From an uncultured Christensenella sp. (lineage in GTDB: Bacteria; Bacillota; Clostridia; Christensenellales; UBA3700), in contig CAJTYW010000008.1 in the NCBI GenBank assembly GCA_910583995.1, positions 10,007 to 74,006 of the forward strand: a stretch of 64,000 nt of DNA, read 5' to 3'. The position numbers and the translations under genes were made by a program. The notes under the pieces were generated by a model that did no database searches, was not told the DNA's origin, and was given only the letters and a program-made list of their open reading frames with translations. How positions within the stretch are numbered: the stretch's first letter is position 1; each line of letters begins with the position of its first letter. Shown one piece after another: positions 40,999 to 50,024 of the stretch.

Positions 40999-43479
40999 AT
41001 GAAGAATATTAAAATATTTTTGGCATCAACTTTTGAAGAATTTAAACAAGAGCAAAATGAGCTGTTAAATTTTATTTATGAAATAGGCGAACAATTTGAA
41101 AATATGTACAATGTAACTATTAAACCATTGTATATGAATAAATTGTTGCAAGATTACACACAAATGCTTGAGTCTATTAAGGATTGTGAGCTTTGCTTTT
41201 TTGTAGTTTTTAAAAAGAGTGACGAAAAGGTTGAAAAGGAATTTTCGACAGCATATCACGAGTTTAAAAAGAATAACGGAAGCACACCAAAAATATATGT
41301 TTATTTTAAAAATTTGCAGAATGACGAGAGCGTTAGTGATTCTGTAAAATCTTTTATGGGGCTTATTGACAAAGACTTAGGGCATTACCACGGCACATTT
41401 GACCATATAGATACAATCAAATTGCGTATTTTGCTTAATATCAAGACGCAAAATAAAATGGACTATTTAAATATAGATATTGAGGATAAAGATTGTGTTA
41501 TAAACGGAACAAAAGTACTTAATCTTGATAACGTATTAGAATTTGCAAATAGTGAAGATTTAAAATATTTTCAACAAAAATTAATGGAAGTTGAAGATAA
41601 ATATTTGGAAATGCAAGCTGTTTATGAAAGTCGTAAAATGGATGATGATTTTTATAAAGAATATGTGAAAATAACTACCGAAAGAAATGATTTAAAAGAA
41701 AAGATTAAAAATTTAAGAAAAAGCATATTTGATTTATCTTTAGGATTTAGTAATGCTGAAGTAGATGGTATTAAAGATATAAGACTTAAAAAAGCTTACC
41801 GCTTGATGGAACAAGGGGATAGTAGAGGTTGCCTTGCAGTATTAAATGAAGAAGAGCTTAATAGTGAATATTATGACAGGAAAAAAGATAGAAATTTGGA
41901 AGCAAAAGAATATGCAATAGCTTTTATAAAACGGCATAAATTTGCTATAGGAACATTAAAAACAATGTTTTTGTATGATAATCGCTTTGCAGAAATAGAA
42001 AGCCGTTATGAAACTTGCGTTAATGAAGCAATAGAATATAAAGTAGAACTGGATGTTTTGTATGATTATGCTTCTTATTTGCGTAATCAAAATAATCATT
42101 GTAAAGCTATTGAAATTGCAGAACAATTGTTGAAATATTGGGATAAGGAAGATATATCTAAATACGATAATTCAAGATTACATCATTTGTTAGCTTTATT
42201 ATATAGTGATACTCAAAGGTATGATTTAGCAGAAGAAATATATATTAAAAAAATTGAAAAATTTAATTTTGAAATTGAAAAAATACGTATTGATTCAATT
42301 AAGAGAGGGCGAGTCTATGAAAATTTTTCGCTACTATTTAAGCCTAATTTAGCAAATAGTTATAACAATTTGGCATTATTATATAGTGATATCCAGAGAT
42401 ATGAGTTAGCAGAAGAATTGTATAAAAAAGCAATAGAGATATATAAAGGATTAGTCAATAACAACAGACAAGCTTTTGAGCCTTATTTAGCAAGTATTTA
42501 TAACAATTTAGCAAATTTATATAGAGCTACTCAAAGATATGATTTAGCAGAAGAATTGTATAAAAAAGTAATAGAGATAAGAGAACGATTAACAAAAGAA
42601 AATCCACAAGTATACGAACCCGATTTAGCAAATAGTTATAACAATTTAGCACTTTTATATGATGATACACAAAGATATGATTTAGCAGAAGAATTGTATA
42701 AAAAAGCAATAGAGATATATAAAGGATTAGTCAATAACAACAGACAAGCTTTTGAGCCTTATTTAGCAAGTATTTATAACAATTTAGCAATTTTATATGA
42801 TGATACACAAAGATATGATTTATCAGAAGAATTGCATAAAAAAGCAATAAATATAAGAGAGCGATTAGTAAAAGAAAATTCAAAAGTTTATGAACCTGAT
42901 TTAGCAGATAGTTATAACAATCTAGCATGTTTATATAGATATACTCAAAGATATGATAAAGCAGAAGAATTGTATAAAAAAGCAATAGAGATAAGAGAGC
43001 GATTAGTAAAAGATAATCCACAAGCTTTTGAGCCTGATTTAGCAGATAGTTATAACAATATTGCGCTATTATATCATTATAATTTAAAAAATCTTGAATT
43101 GGCGGAAGATTTTTATGAAAAAGCAATAGAAATAAGAGAAAAATTAGTGGAAGAAAATCTAAAAGTATACGGATTGGATTTGGTGAAAAATTATCGTGGT
43201 TTAGCAACACTATATGATGAAAAACAAAAATATGGTTTTGTAGAAGAATTATATGAAGATATAATAGCTGTTTACGAAAGATTAGCACAAGAAGAACCTA
43301 AAATTTATGAACCAAATTTGGCTGTTTCCTATTTGGAACTTGCAAAATTATATAGGTTTATGGGGCAAGAGAGTGAAGCACAGAAGTATTTTGACAAAAC
43401 ATTCTATTTAGCAATCACATACAAAGATATTGACGGAAGATGTAAAGAGATTTACCAAAATATGAATATGTTATGTTAG
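40999..43479 (+). CDS. DUF4062-like / tetratricopeptide repeat protein (826 residues)
   Basis: Residues 1-150 (IKIFLASTFEEFKQEQNEL, then CELCFFVVFKKSDEKVEKEF) resemble DUF4062, a TIR-like Rossmann domain found at the N-terminus of NTPase and repeat proteins. Residues 190-245 look like a coiled coil. From about 340 to 800 there are TPR units, of which six or more follow a 46-residue spacing around SYNNLALLYxxTQRYDLAEELYKKAIEI, as in kinesin-light-chain TPRs. Units 1 and 3 are almost identical in DNA. No signal peptide or membrane segment is seen. A protein-interaction sensor or a stress/defence role is plausible, but it is unproven. Confidence 0.75.
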   Translation: MKNIKIFLASTFEEFKQEQNELLNFIYEIGEQFENMYNVTIKPLYMNKLLQDYTQMLESIKDCELCFFVVFKKSDEKVEKEFSTAYHEFKKNNGSTPKIYVYFKNLQNDESVSDSVKSFMGLIDKDLGHYHGTFDHIDTIKLRILLNIKTQNKMDYLNIDIEDKDCVINGTKVLNLDNVLEFANSEDLKYFQQKLMEVEDKYLEMQAVYESRKMDDDFYKEYVKITTERNDLKEKIKNLRKSIFDLSLGFSNAEVDGIKDIRLKKAYRLMEQGDSRGCLAVLNEEELNSEYYDRKKDRNLEAKEYAIAFIKRHKFAIGTLKTMFLYDNRFAEIESRYETCVNEAIEYKVELDVLYDYASYLRNQNNHCKAIEIAEQLLKYWDKEDISKYDNSRLHHLLALLYSDTQRYDLAEEIYIKKIEKFNFEIEKIRIDSIKRGRVYENFSLLFKPNLANSYNNLALLYSDIQRYELAEELYKKAIEIYKGLVNNNRQAFEPYLASIYNNLANLYRATQRYDLAEELYKKVIEIRERLTKENPQVYEPDLANSYNNLALLYDDTQRYDLAEELYKKAIEIYKGLVNNNRQAFEPYLASIYNNLAILYDDTQRYDLSEELHKKAINIRERLVKENSKVYEPDLADSYNNLACLYRYTQRYDKAEELYKKAIEIRERLVKDNPQAFEPDLADSYNNIALLYHYNLKNLELAEDFYEKAIEIREKLVEENLKVYGLDLVKNYRGLATLYDEKQKYGFVEELYEDIIAVYERLAQEEPKIYEPNLAVSYLELAKLYRFMGQESEAQKYFDKTFYLAITYKDIDGRCKEIYQNMNMLC
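42408..42790 (+). repeat. 276-bp higher-order repeat inside the TPR gene
   Basis: Bases 42408-42514 and 42684-42790 appear identical over about 107 bp at an offset of 276 bp, which is two 138-bp TPR units. This indicates recent duplication of a two-unit block. Confidence 0.85.
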
Positions 43480-43484
43480 CCTGT

Positions 43485-43991
43485 TTAAATCACTTTGCAA
43501 AGCAGGCAGCCGACTATTGCACCTACTATGGTGCTGAATAGAGAGACTGGGATAGCGTATCTTAGTTTGCTTATTTTAGTGGTTGAAAAGTAAACGGCGG
43601 TGATATAAAAAATTGTTTCCGCTGCACCTGCAATAATTGAGCCGCATCTTGCAATATATGAGTCTACGCCGTACATTAAGTATATCTCGTCCAAAATTGC
43701 AAGGCTACCATTACCACTTAGCGGGCGTAGTATCATAAGTTTGGTAAGTTCTTTAGGTATACCGAAAAATCCGAAAACAGGCTCAAGCATATTTGTTAAA
43801 ATATCTGATAATCCGCTGACATTTAAAAGTTCTACTGCAATAAAAATTGCAGTAATGAATGGAAAAATATCTGCAATCAATCTTAATGCAGATTTTATTC
43901 CGTCGGTAAAACAACCATATAACGGAATTTTTTTGACGATAGCATATACAAAAATTGTAAGAAATATTACGGGAATTATATAGTTTGCCAT
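43485..43991 (-). CDS. spmB: Spore maturation protein B
   Basis: 168 residues, nucleoside-recognition/gate domain membrane protein. Hallmarks are PFITAIFIAVELL, LRPLSGNGSLAILDEI and GSIIAGAAETIFYITAVYF. In Bacillus, SpmA and SpmB are needed for full spore core dehydration, though homologues occur in non-sporulators. The start is the ATG behind AAAGGTG, one base after the spmA stop. Confidence 0.93.
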   Translation of the reverse strand: MANYIIPVIFLTIFVYAIVKKIPLYGCFTDGIKSALRLIADIFPFITAIFIAVELLNVSGLSDILTNMLEPVFGFFGIPKELTKLMILRPLSGNGSLAILDEIYLMYGVDSYIARCGSIIAGAAETIFYITAVYFSTTKISKLRYAIPVSLFSTIVGAIVGCLLCKVI

Positions 43992-43992
43992 A

Positions 43993-44559
43993 TTACACCT
44001 TTTCTTTTGTAAACTTGCGAGCAAGCATACAAAGGCTTATACCGCAAATTGTGGAAATTAATGAAGATAATAATGTTGGCAAAATGACATCGGCAGGGTT
44101 AACGCTTCCCATACTTGCACGCATACCCAAAATTGTGGAAGGTAGAAGTTCAAGGCTTGTGCAGTTTATTACAACAAAAAGGATTATGTTATGGCTTGCA
44201 TATAAACTGCCTTTATCCATTCTTTCAATTGCTTGAATTCCAAATGGAGTTGCGACAGAGCCTATCCCTAACATATTGGCGGAAAAGTTCATACTTATGC
44301 TTGATAGGGCATCTTCAGATTCCCCCTTAAAAAGTCTTTTTACAATTGGTGAAAGTAGTTTGGCAATTTTTTTGTCCAAACCGCTTTTTTCTATTATACG
44401 CATTACAGCAATCCAAACGCTGTATATTGCAAGCAATCTTAACGCTAAAGTTATGGCGGAACTAGCCCCGTTTATCATAGAAGACAAAACGAGTTCAGGG
44501 GACTTGTATATCATAAGAGCAATACTGCTTGTTGTCATAATAAAAAATATAAAGTTCAT
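43993..44559 (-). CDS. spmA: Spore maturation protein A
   Basis: 188 residues, about four or five membrane helices, with SISMNFSANMLGIGSVATPFG as the SpmA hallmark. It directly precedes spmB in an operon, the conserved order. No good ribosome binding site stands before the ATG used here; a later ATG eight residues in is possible. No other sporulation gene is in the window. Confidence 0.92.
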   Translation of the reverse strand: MNFIFFIMTTSSIALMIYKSPELVLSSMINGASSAITLALRLLAIYSVWIAVMRIIEKSGLDKKIAKLLSPIVKRLFKGESEDALSSISMNFSANMLGIGSVATPFGIQAIERMDKGSLYASHNIILFVVINCTSLELLPSTILGMRASMGSVNPADVILPTLLSSLISTICGISLCMLARKFTKEKV

Positions 44560-44630
44560 AGTAAAGTTTATGATAGTGCAATTGTCGGTATTCTTATTGT
44601 TAAAAATTTGTTATCATAAAATTTACATAA

Positions 44631-44661
44631 ACAATTAGCTAATTAAACATTAGCTAATTGT
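44631..44661. repeat. Perfect 13-bp palindromic hairpin upstream of spmA
   Basis: ACAATTAGCTAAT / ATTAGCTAATTGT with a TAAAC loop. It lies 72 bases upstream of spmA and lacks a clear T-run, so it may be an operator or a back-up terminator. Confidence 0.5.
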
Positions 44662-44730
44662 ATTGTGGATAAAACCAAATTAAAAAGCTTATATTTGTGA
44701 TTAAAGCTATTAAATATTGATTTTTTTTGC

Positions 44731-44768
44731 AAAAAAATACTGCCAAAAGTTATCCACTTTGGCAGTAT
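44731..44768 (-). terminator. Terminator of mscL
   Basis: On the minus strand the stem ATACTGCCAAA / TTTGGCAGTAT is followed by seven T. Confidence 0.9.
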
Positions 44769-44790
44769 AATTTATTTGTATTGTTTTTTA

Positions 44791-45378
44791 TTAGTTTTTG
44801 TTTTTCAACAAATCTCTAATTTCTTCAAGCAAACGAGTATTTGCAAGTTCTTTTTCTTCTTGAGCGATTCTTGCTTGTTCTTGAGCTTCTGCATCTGCTT
44901 TTGCTTTAGCTTCTTCTTGAGCTTTTAAGTCTTCTTTATATTTTGCGATTGCTTCTTTTCTGCTCAAGCCTTCTGCTTTATATTTTTTAACAGCTTGCTT
45001 TTGAGTGTTCATACCATCTTTAATTTTCTTTTGATTTTCAGAAAAAGTGTTAAGTGTTTTTATGATTAGGAACAAAATAAAAGCAATCAAAATGAAATTG
45101 ATAATTGCACCAATTAAAGCGCCCCAATCTATATAAATTGATGCAGCAAGGTCGATATTGCCGGCAGAATCTCTTACTTCTTTTAAAATAGTGTAGATTG
45201 GTTCATTTGGATTCCCTACGATAGCAGAAACTATCCAATTGATAAAAGGACGAATTATGTTGTTGGTAAGAGCGGTTACGATTGCAGTAAAAGCACCACC
45301 AATAATAACACCGACTGCCATATCCATAACATTGCCACGAGTGATAAATGTTTTAAATTCTCTAAAAAACTTTTTCAT
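44791..45378 (-). CDS. mscL: Large-conductance mechanosensitive channel with long C-terminal helix
   Basis: 195 residues against about 130-150 usually. Residues 1-110 hold the channel: FKTFITRGNVMDMAVGVIIGGAF forms the N-terminal helix and pore helix, and IINFILIAFILFLIIK the second helix. The channel opens under membrane tension to release osmolytes. The last 80 residues (KAEGLSRKEAIAKYKEDL to the Ala/Glu-rich EEAKAKADAEAQEQAR) form a long charged coiled coil. The ribosome binding site is AAGGAGAATATT. Confidence 0.95.
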   Translation of the reverse strand: MKKFFREFKTFITRGNVMDMAVGVIIGGAFTAIVTALTNNIIRPFINWIVSAIVGNPNEPIYTILKEVRDSAGNIDLAASIYIDWGALIGAIINFILIAFILFLIIKTLNTFSENQKKIKDGMNTQKQAVKKYKAEGLSRKEAIAKYKEDLKAQEEAKAKADAEAQEQARIAQEEKELANTRLLEEIRDLLKNKN

Positions 45379-45407
45379 AATATTCTCCTTAGATTTCGAT
45401 TAATTTA

Positions 45408-45436
45408 ATAATAGCATATAACCACTTTTTTATCAA
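45408..45436 (-). promoter_or_regulatory. Promoter of mscL
   Basis: On the minus strand: TTGATA, 17 bases, TATTAT with extended TGC. Confidence 0.75.
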
Positions 45437-45507
45437 GAAATATTAGAAATTATATCAAAAAAATTAAAAAATATAAATAAAGCAGCTTTTAAATGACATT
45501 AAAACTA

Positions 45508-45536
45508 TTTACTTTTTTTATATTAGGTGTTAAAAT
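45508..45536 (+). promoter_or_regulatory. Promoter of the metG operon
   Basis: TTTACT, 17 bases, TAAAAT with extended TGT. A leader of about 155 bases follows, without T-box landmarks. Confidence 0.65.
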
Positions 45537-45663
45537 AATAAGCATAGAATATTATTTTTATAAATTTTATTAAAAAATGGCTTTATAAAGGTATTGGCGA
45601 AATAAAAATTAATAAAGCTAGACGATAATTTTTTAAAATGATTAAAACTGAAAAATAACTAAA

Positions 45664-45683
45664 GCTATACTCATTCGTATAGC
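45664..45683 (+). promoter_or_regulatory. Hairpin touching the metG ribosome binding site
   Basis: GCTATAC-TCATTC-GTATAGC is immediately followed by GAAGGAG. It may stabilise the mRNA end or modulate ribosome access. Confidence 0.5.
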
Positions 45684-45696
45684 GAAGGAGATATAT

Positions 45697-47661
45697 ATGT
45701 CTGAAAAATATTATATTACTACCCCTATTTATTACCCAAGCGGCAAGTGGCATTTGGGAACTTGCTACACAACTGTAATTTGCGATGCAATTGCAAGATT
45801 TAAGCGAATGGAAGGTAAAGATGTATTTTATTTAACAGGAACTGACGAACACGGACAAAAAATAGAAAAGGTGGCAGCAGAGCATAATACACCTACTAAA
45901 GTTTATATTGATAAAGTGGTATCCGATTTAAAAGATTTGTGGAAATTGCTTGATATTAGCTATGATAAATTTATTCGTACAACAGACGATTATCACGAAA
46001 AGGCTGTGCAAAAGATATTTACTAAACTTTATGAGCAAGGTGATATTTATAAAAGTGAATATGAAGGTTGGTACTGCACACCTTGCGAGTCATATTGGAC
46101 TGAATCACAATTGGTTGACGGCAAATGCCCTGATTGTGGCAGACCTGTGGAACTAATGAAGGAAGAGAGCTACTTTTTCCGTTTGTCAAAATACCAAGAC
46201 AGACTAATCAAGTTGCTTGAAGAGAATACCGAATTTTTGCAACCTGCAACAAGACAAAAGGAAATGATAAACAACTTTTTAAAACCGGGTTTGCAAGATT
46301 TGTGCGTGTCAAGAACTACTTTCCAATGGGGTATACAAGTACCTTTTGACCCAAAACACGTGGTTTATGTTTGGATAGATGCGCTAACAAATTATATAAC
46401 TGCACTAGGCTATGAGCAAGAAGACGATAAATTGTTTAAAAAGTATTGGCCTGCGGATTTGCATATGATTGGTAAGGAAATTGTACGCTTCCACAGCATT
46501 ATATGGCCTGCAATTTTAATGGCACTAGATTTACCACTACCTAAAAAAGTTTATGGACACGGCTGGTTGATGCTTGATAGTGATAAGATAAGCAAAAGTA
46601 AAGGTAACATTATTGACCCATTCTTGCTTAGCGAAAGATATTCCGTTGATGCAGTAAGATATTATCTTTTAAGGGAAATCCCATTCGGACAAGACGGAAT
46701 GTACTCAAACAAAGCCTTTTTGACAAGAATCAACAGCGATTTAGTAAATGATTTGGGTAACTTGGTTTCAAGAACTACTGCAATGGTTGAGCAATATTTT
46801 GGTGGAGTTATTCCTTCTCCAAAAACTTCAACAGAATTTGATGCAAGCTTAAAAGAAGTGGCAGTTTCCGCTTTAGACAAAATAAGTAAAAATGTTGATA
46901 ATCTTCTTATCCCTGAAGCAATTGATAATATTTGGGCTATAATTAGGCGTGCAAACAAATATATTGACGAAACTTGCCCTTGGATACTTGCAAAAGACGA
47001 AGAAAAACGTGATACACTTGCAACAGTTATGTTTAACCTTTGCGAGAGCATAAGATTTGCAAATGTTTTATTGCAAGCATTTTTAACAAATTCACCTAAA
47101 CAAATTTTTGCAAAGTTAGGAATTACAGATGAGAAATTAATGACATTTAAATCTATCAAAAGTTTTGGTGCAAAAATTGACGGCTTGAGAGTTTCAAAAG
47201 GTGAAGCATTGTTTAAGAGAATTGACATTGAAAAGGAACTAAAAGAACTTGACAAAATAGCTGAAGCAAATCAAAAAGCTGCTAAAGCACAAAAGGAAGA
47301 GAAAAAAGTGGAAGAAAACATTGTTAATATTAGTGAAATAACTATTGACGAATTTGCAAAAATCGCTTTGAGAGTTGGCAAAGTAAAAGCTTGCGAAAAA
47401 GTGGAAAAAGCAGACAAGCTATTAAAACTTACTGTTGATTTGGGCGAAGAAAAAACAAGAACAATAGTAAGCGGTATTGCAAAATGGTATACACCAGAAG
47501 ATATGGTTGGTAAGAGCATAGTTGTAGTTAGCAATCTAAAGCCTGTTAAACTTCGTGGTATTTTAAGCGAAGGTATGATATTGTGTGCAAGTGACAATGA
47601 TGGCAACTTGAGTTTAGTTGCTCCTATTTCATATATCAAAGCGGGTAGCGAGGTAAGATAA
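45697..47661 (+). CDS. metG: Methionyl-tRNA synthetase
   Basis: 654 residues; charges tRNA-Met. Class I motifs are present: TPIYYPSGKWHLGTCY (HIGH-like, HLG), and KISKSKG near residue 297. A zinc knuckle CTPCESYWTES...CPDCG lies near 128-148. The anticodon domain is followed by a Lys/Glu linker and a C-terminal EMAP/Trbp111-like tRNA-binding domain (FAKIALRVGKVKACEKVEKA). It is first in an operon with tatD, a radical SAM gene and rsmA. Confidence 0.97.
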   Translation: MSEKYYITTPIYYPSGKWHLGTCYTTVICDAIARFKRMEGKDVFYLTGTDEHGQKIEKVAAEHNTPTKVYIDKVVSDLKDLWKLLDISYDKFIRTTDDYHEKAVQKIFTKLYEQGDIYKSEYEGWYCTPCESYWTESQLVDGKCPDCGRPVELMKEESYFFRLSKYQDRLIKLLEENTEFLQPATRQKEMINNFLKPGLQDLCVSRTTFQWGIQVPFDPKHVVYVWIDALTNYITALGYEQEDDKLFKKYWPADLHMIGKEIVRFHSIIWPAILMALDLPLPKKVYGHGWLMLDSDKISKSKGNIIDPFLLSERYSVDAVRYYLLREIPFGQDGMYSNKAFLTRINSDLVNDLGNLVSRTTAMVEQYFGGVIPSPKTSTEFDASLKEVAVSALDKISKNVDNLLIPEAIDNIWAIIRRANKYIDETCPWILAKDEEKRDTLATVMFNLCESIRFANVLLQAFLTNSPKQIFAKLGITDEKLMTFKSIKSFGAKIDGLRVSKGEALFKRIDIEKELKELDKIAEANQKAAKAQKEEKKVEENIVNISEITIDEFAKIALRVGKVKACEKVEKADKLLKLTVDLGEEKTRTIVSGIAKWYTPEDMVGKSIVVVSNLKPVKLRGILSEGMILCASDNDGNLSLVAPISYIKAGSEVR

Positions 47662-47662
47662 T

Positions 47663-48427
47663 ATGCTTATTGACTCTCACGCACATTTGCTTGATGAAAG
47701 GCTTGTGGGTGATATACCCAAAATAATTGCGGACTACAAAAATAACGATGTCGAAATAAGTGTGGAGATTGGTGCGGATTTGCAGTCTTCTATCGGTGCG
47801 GTAGAGCTTGCAAAAAAGTATGATAATATTTATGCAACTGTTGGTTTGCACCCTGAATGTGCGGAAAAAACAACAGATAGCGATATTGAACAAATAAAGA
47901 AGCTAGCACAAAATGACAAGGTTGTTGCTATTGGCGAAATTGGTCTTGACTATCACTATGATTACGATAAAACCGCTCAAAAATCGCTATTAATTAAACA
48001 AATTATACTTGCTGACCAGCTTCACTTGCCTATAGTTATACATTTAAGGGACGCTTATCAAGATATGGAAAACATACTAAATGAGTATAAGTCTTATATC
48101 AATAACGGATTGCTTTTACATTGTTATTCCGGAAGTAGAGAAATGCTTGACAGGTTTAGTCATTTAAACCCATATTATGCTTTTGGTGGGGCTATTACTT
48201 TTAAAAATAACAATAGGGCGCAAGTTATTGCAGCGGTAAAAAGAGATAGGCTTGTTATTGAAACAGATAGTCCGTATTTGACGCCTGTACCACATCGTGG
48301 TAAGATAAATACGCCTAATTATCTCAAATTCGTAGCAGAAAGAATGGCTTTAGATTTAGGGATAACTTATGAAGAAGTGGCACAAATGACTTATCAAAAC
48401 ACAAAAAGATTTTATCGCATTAAATAA
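47663..48427 (+). CDS. tatD: TatD-family metal-dependent hydrolase
   Basis: 254 residues, a TIM-barrel DNase-like hydrolase. Metal ligands are visible in LIDSHAHL, GEIGLDYHYDYD, PIVIHLRDA and IETDSPYLTPVPHRGK. TatD proteins are implicated in DNA and RNA processing. It starts one base after the metG stop, the conserved metG-tatD order of Firmicutes. Confidence 0.95.
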   Translation: MLIDSHAHLLDERLVGDIPKIIADYKNNDVEISVEIGADLQSSIGAVELAKKYDNIYATVGLHPECAEKTTDSDIEQIKKLAQNDKVVAIGEIGLDYHYDYDKTAQKSLLIKQIILADQLHLPIVIHLRDAYQDMENILNEYKSYINNGLLLHCYSGSREMLDRFSHLNPYYAFGGAITFKNNNRAQVIAAVKRDRLVIETDSPYLTPVPHRGKINTPNYLKFVAERMALDLGITYEEVAQMTYQNTKRFYRIK

Positions 48428-48447
48428 TTAAACATTGCAAGGGAAAA

Positions 48448-49044
48448 ATGGATACAATAACTTATAAAATCGGAAATGGAATATATATTAATCTTACTAA
48501 TAAATGTAGCAATGACTGCACTTTTTGCGAGCGTAACAGAATAAAAGGTGTAGGCGGCTATTATTTGTGGCTTGATAAAGAACCAACTGCTTTGGAGATT
48601 ATTGAAAGCTTAAAGAAAAGTGATTTGTCTGATTGTGAAGAAATTGTATTTTGCGGTTTTGGCGAGCCTACTTATAGGTGGGAAGTGATAAAGCAAGTAG
48701 CAAGCTTTGCACATTCTGTAGGCAAAATAACACGAATTAATACTAATGGACAAGGCTCACTTATAAATGGCTATGACATTACAAAAGAAATGGCGGAGTT
48801 TATTGACAAAGTAAATATAAGTTTAAACAATGGTAGTAGCAAAAGATATGACGAAGATTGTAGGTCTATTTATGGCGAAAGTGCTTTTTATGAATTGCAA
48901 GATTTTGCAAAAAAATGTTTGCAACAAGGCATTGATACTACTATGAGTGTAGTGGATTGTATCTGCAGTGGGGAAGTTGAGCAAGCAAGAGAAATCGCAT
49001 TGAAAATCGGGGCTAAATTTAGAATTCGAGAGGAAATTAAATGA
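48448..49044 (+). CDS. TatD-associated radical SAM protein
   Basis: 198 residues with the radical SAM cluster motif CSNDCTFC (CxxxCxxC) near residue 20 and GFGEPTYRWEV as the SAM-binding GGE-like segment. It matches the small TatD-linked radical SAM family found beside tatD. The substrate is unknown; the position between tatD and rsmA suggests a nucleic-acid or tRNA role. It overlaps the rsmA start by four bases. Confidence 0.9.
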   Translation: MDTITYKIGNGIYINLTNKCSNDCTFCERNRIKGVGGYYLWLDKEPTALEIIESLKKSDLSDCEEIVFCGFGEPTYRWEVIKQVASFAHSVGKITRINTNGQGSLINGYDITKEMAEFIDKVNISLNNGSSKRYDEDCRSIYGESAFYELQDFAKKCLQQGIDTTMSVVDCICSGEVEQAREIALKIGAKFRIREEIK

Positions 49045-49862
49045 GTAAAAGTGTAGCGGAAATACTAAGAGATAACAATTTTAGATTTAATAAGCAGTTT
49101 GGACAAAACTTTATAACTGATACAAATCTTCTTGATGCGATAGTAGCAGATAGCGGTGTTACAAGTGAAGACATTGTTGTTGAAATCGGTACAGGTGCAG
49201 GCACATTGACAGCAGCAATCGCAAAGGTTGCAAAAAAGGTAATTTCTTTTGAAATTGACAGAAATTTAAAGGAAATTTTAGATATTACTTTAAGCGGGCT
49301 TGACAATGTGCAAGTGGTATTTTCCGATATTATGAAAGTAAGCGATAGTGAATTGCAAAGCATTGTTTGCGGAAAGTATAAAGTTGTAGCAAATTTGCCT
49401 TATTATATTACAACTCCTATAATTATGCGGTTTTTAGAAAGTGAATATAAGCCAGAGTCAATTTCCGTAATGGTACAAAAAGAAGTTGCAGAGCGAATTT
49501 GTAGCAAAGCAAATAGTAGTGAATATGGTGCTATTACAGCAGTGGTAGACCTTTATGCCAATGCTGAAATTACTAGAATAGTAGGTAAAACCAATTTTTA
49601 TCCTGTGCCTAAAGTTGATAGTGCGGTTTTAAGGCTTGATGTAGTAGAAAATAAGTATAATTGTGACAAAACAAAAGTAAAGCAAATAATAAAAGCCGCT
49701 TTTGCAATGAGAAGAAAAACATTAGTTAATAATTTGATGCAAATAGGCTTTACAAGGGAAAAAATAGAAGGTGTTTTAATATCCTTAGGTATTGATTTAA
49801 GGGTGCGTGGCGAAGTGCTGAATGTACCAGATTTTATTAGGTTAGCCGAAAATTTGCTATGA
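49041..49862 (+). CDS. rsmA: 16S rRNA dimethyladenosine transferase KsgA
   Basis: 273 residues. Methylates the two adjacent adenines near the 16S 3' end late in small-subunit assembly. Motifs are NKQFGQNFITD, VVEIGTGAGTLTAAI (SAM site), and VVANLPYYITTPI (NLPY catalytic motif). It is translationally coupled to the radical SAM gene. Confidence 0.97.
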   Translation: MSKSVAEILRDNNFRFNKQFGQNFITDTNLLDAIVADSGVTSEDIVVEIGTGAGTLTAAIAKVAKKVISFEIDRNLKEILDITLSGLDNVQVVFSDIMKVSDSELQSIVCGKYKVVANLPYYITTPIIMRFLESEYKPESISVMVQKEVAERICSKANSSEYGAITAVVDLYANAEITRIVGKTNFYPVPKVDSAVLRLDVVENKYNCDKTKVKQIIKAAFAMRRKTLVNNLMQIGFTREKIEGVLISLGIDLRVRGEVLNVPDFIRLAENLL

Positions 49863-50024
49863 AAAAATTGTAAGATACACAGCTTAAAAAAATATTGTGT
49901 AAAACAAGAAATGCAATGTAAAATAATGTTAAAATTATGCCAAAAATAGGCAATATTTCTACCAATTTTGTTCTTTTTGATATATAATGAATGTATAAAT
50001 ATATTTTATTTATGGAGGCAAAAT

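Noticed and set aside
42350..43150. CRISPR-like regular repeats
   Set aside because: The 138-bp and 276-bp spacing is in frame and encodes TPR units; there are no short repeats with unique spacers.
42731..43288. 185-residue Leu-rich minus-strand frame
   Set aside because: Shadow of the TPR repeats on the other strand; its Leu runs come from the repeated codons.
45543..45696. T-box or SAM riboswitch before metG
   Set aside because: No T-box core, specifier loop or SAM aptamer landmarks could be found in the leader.
46662..47639. Long minus-strand frames
   Set aside because: Antisense to the metG C-terminal half; no independent support.
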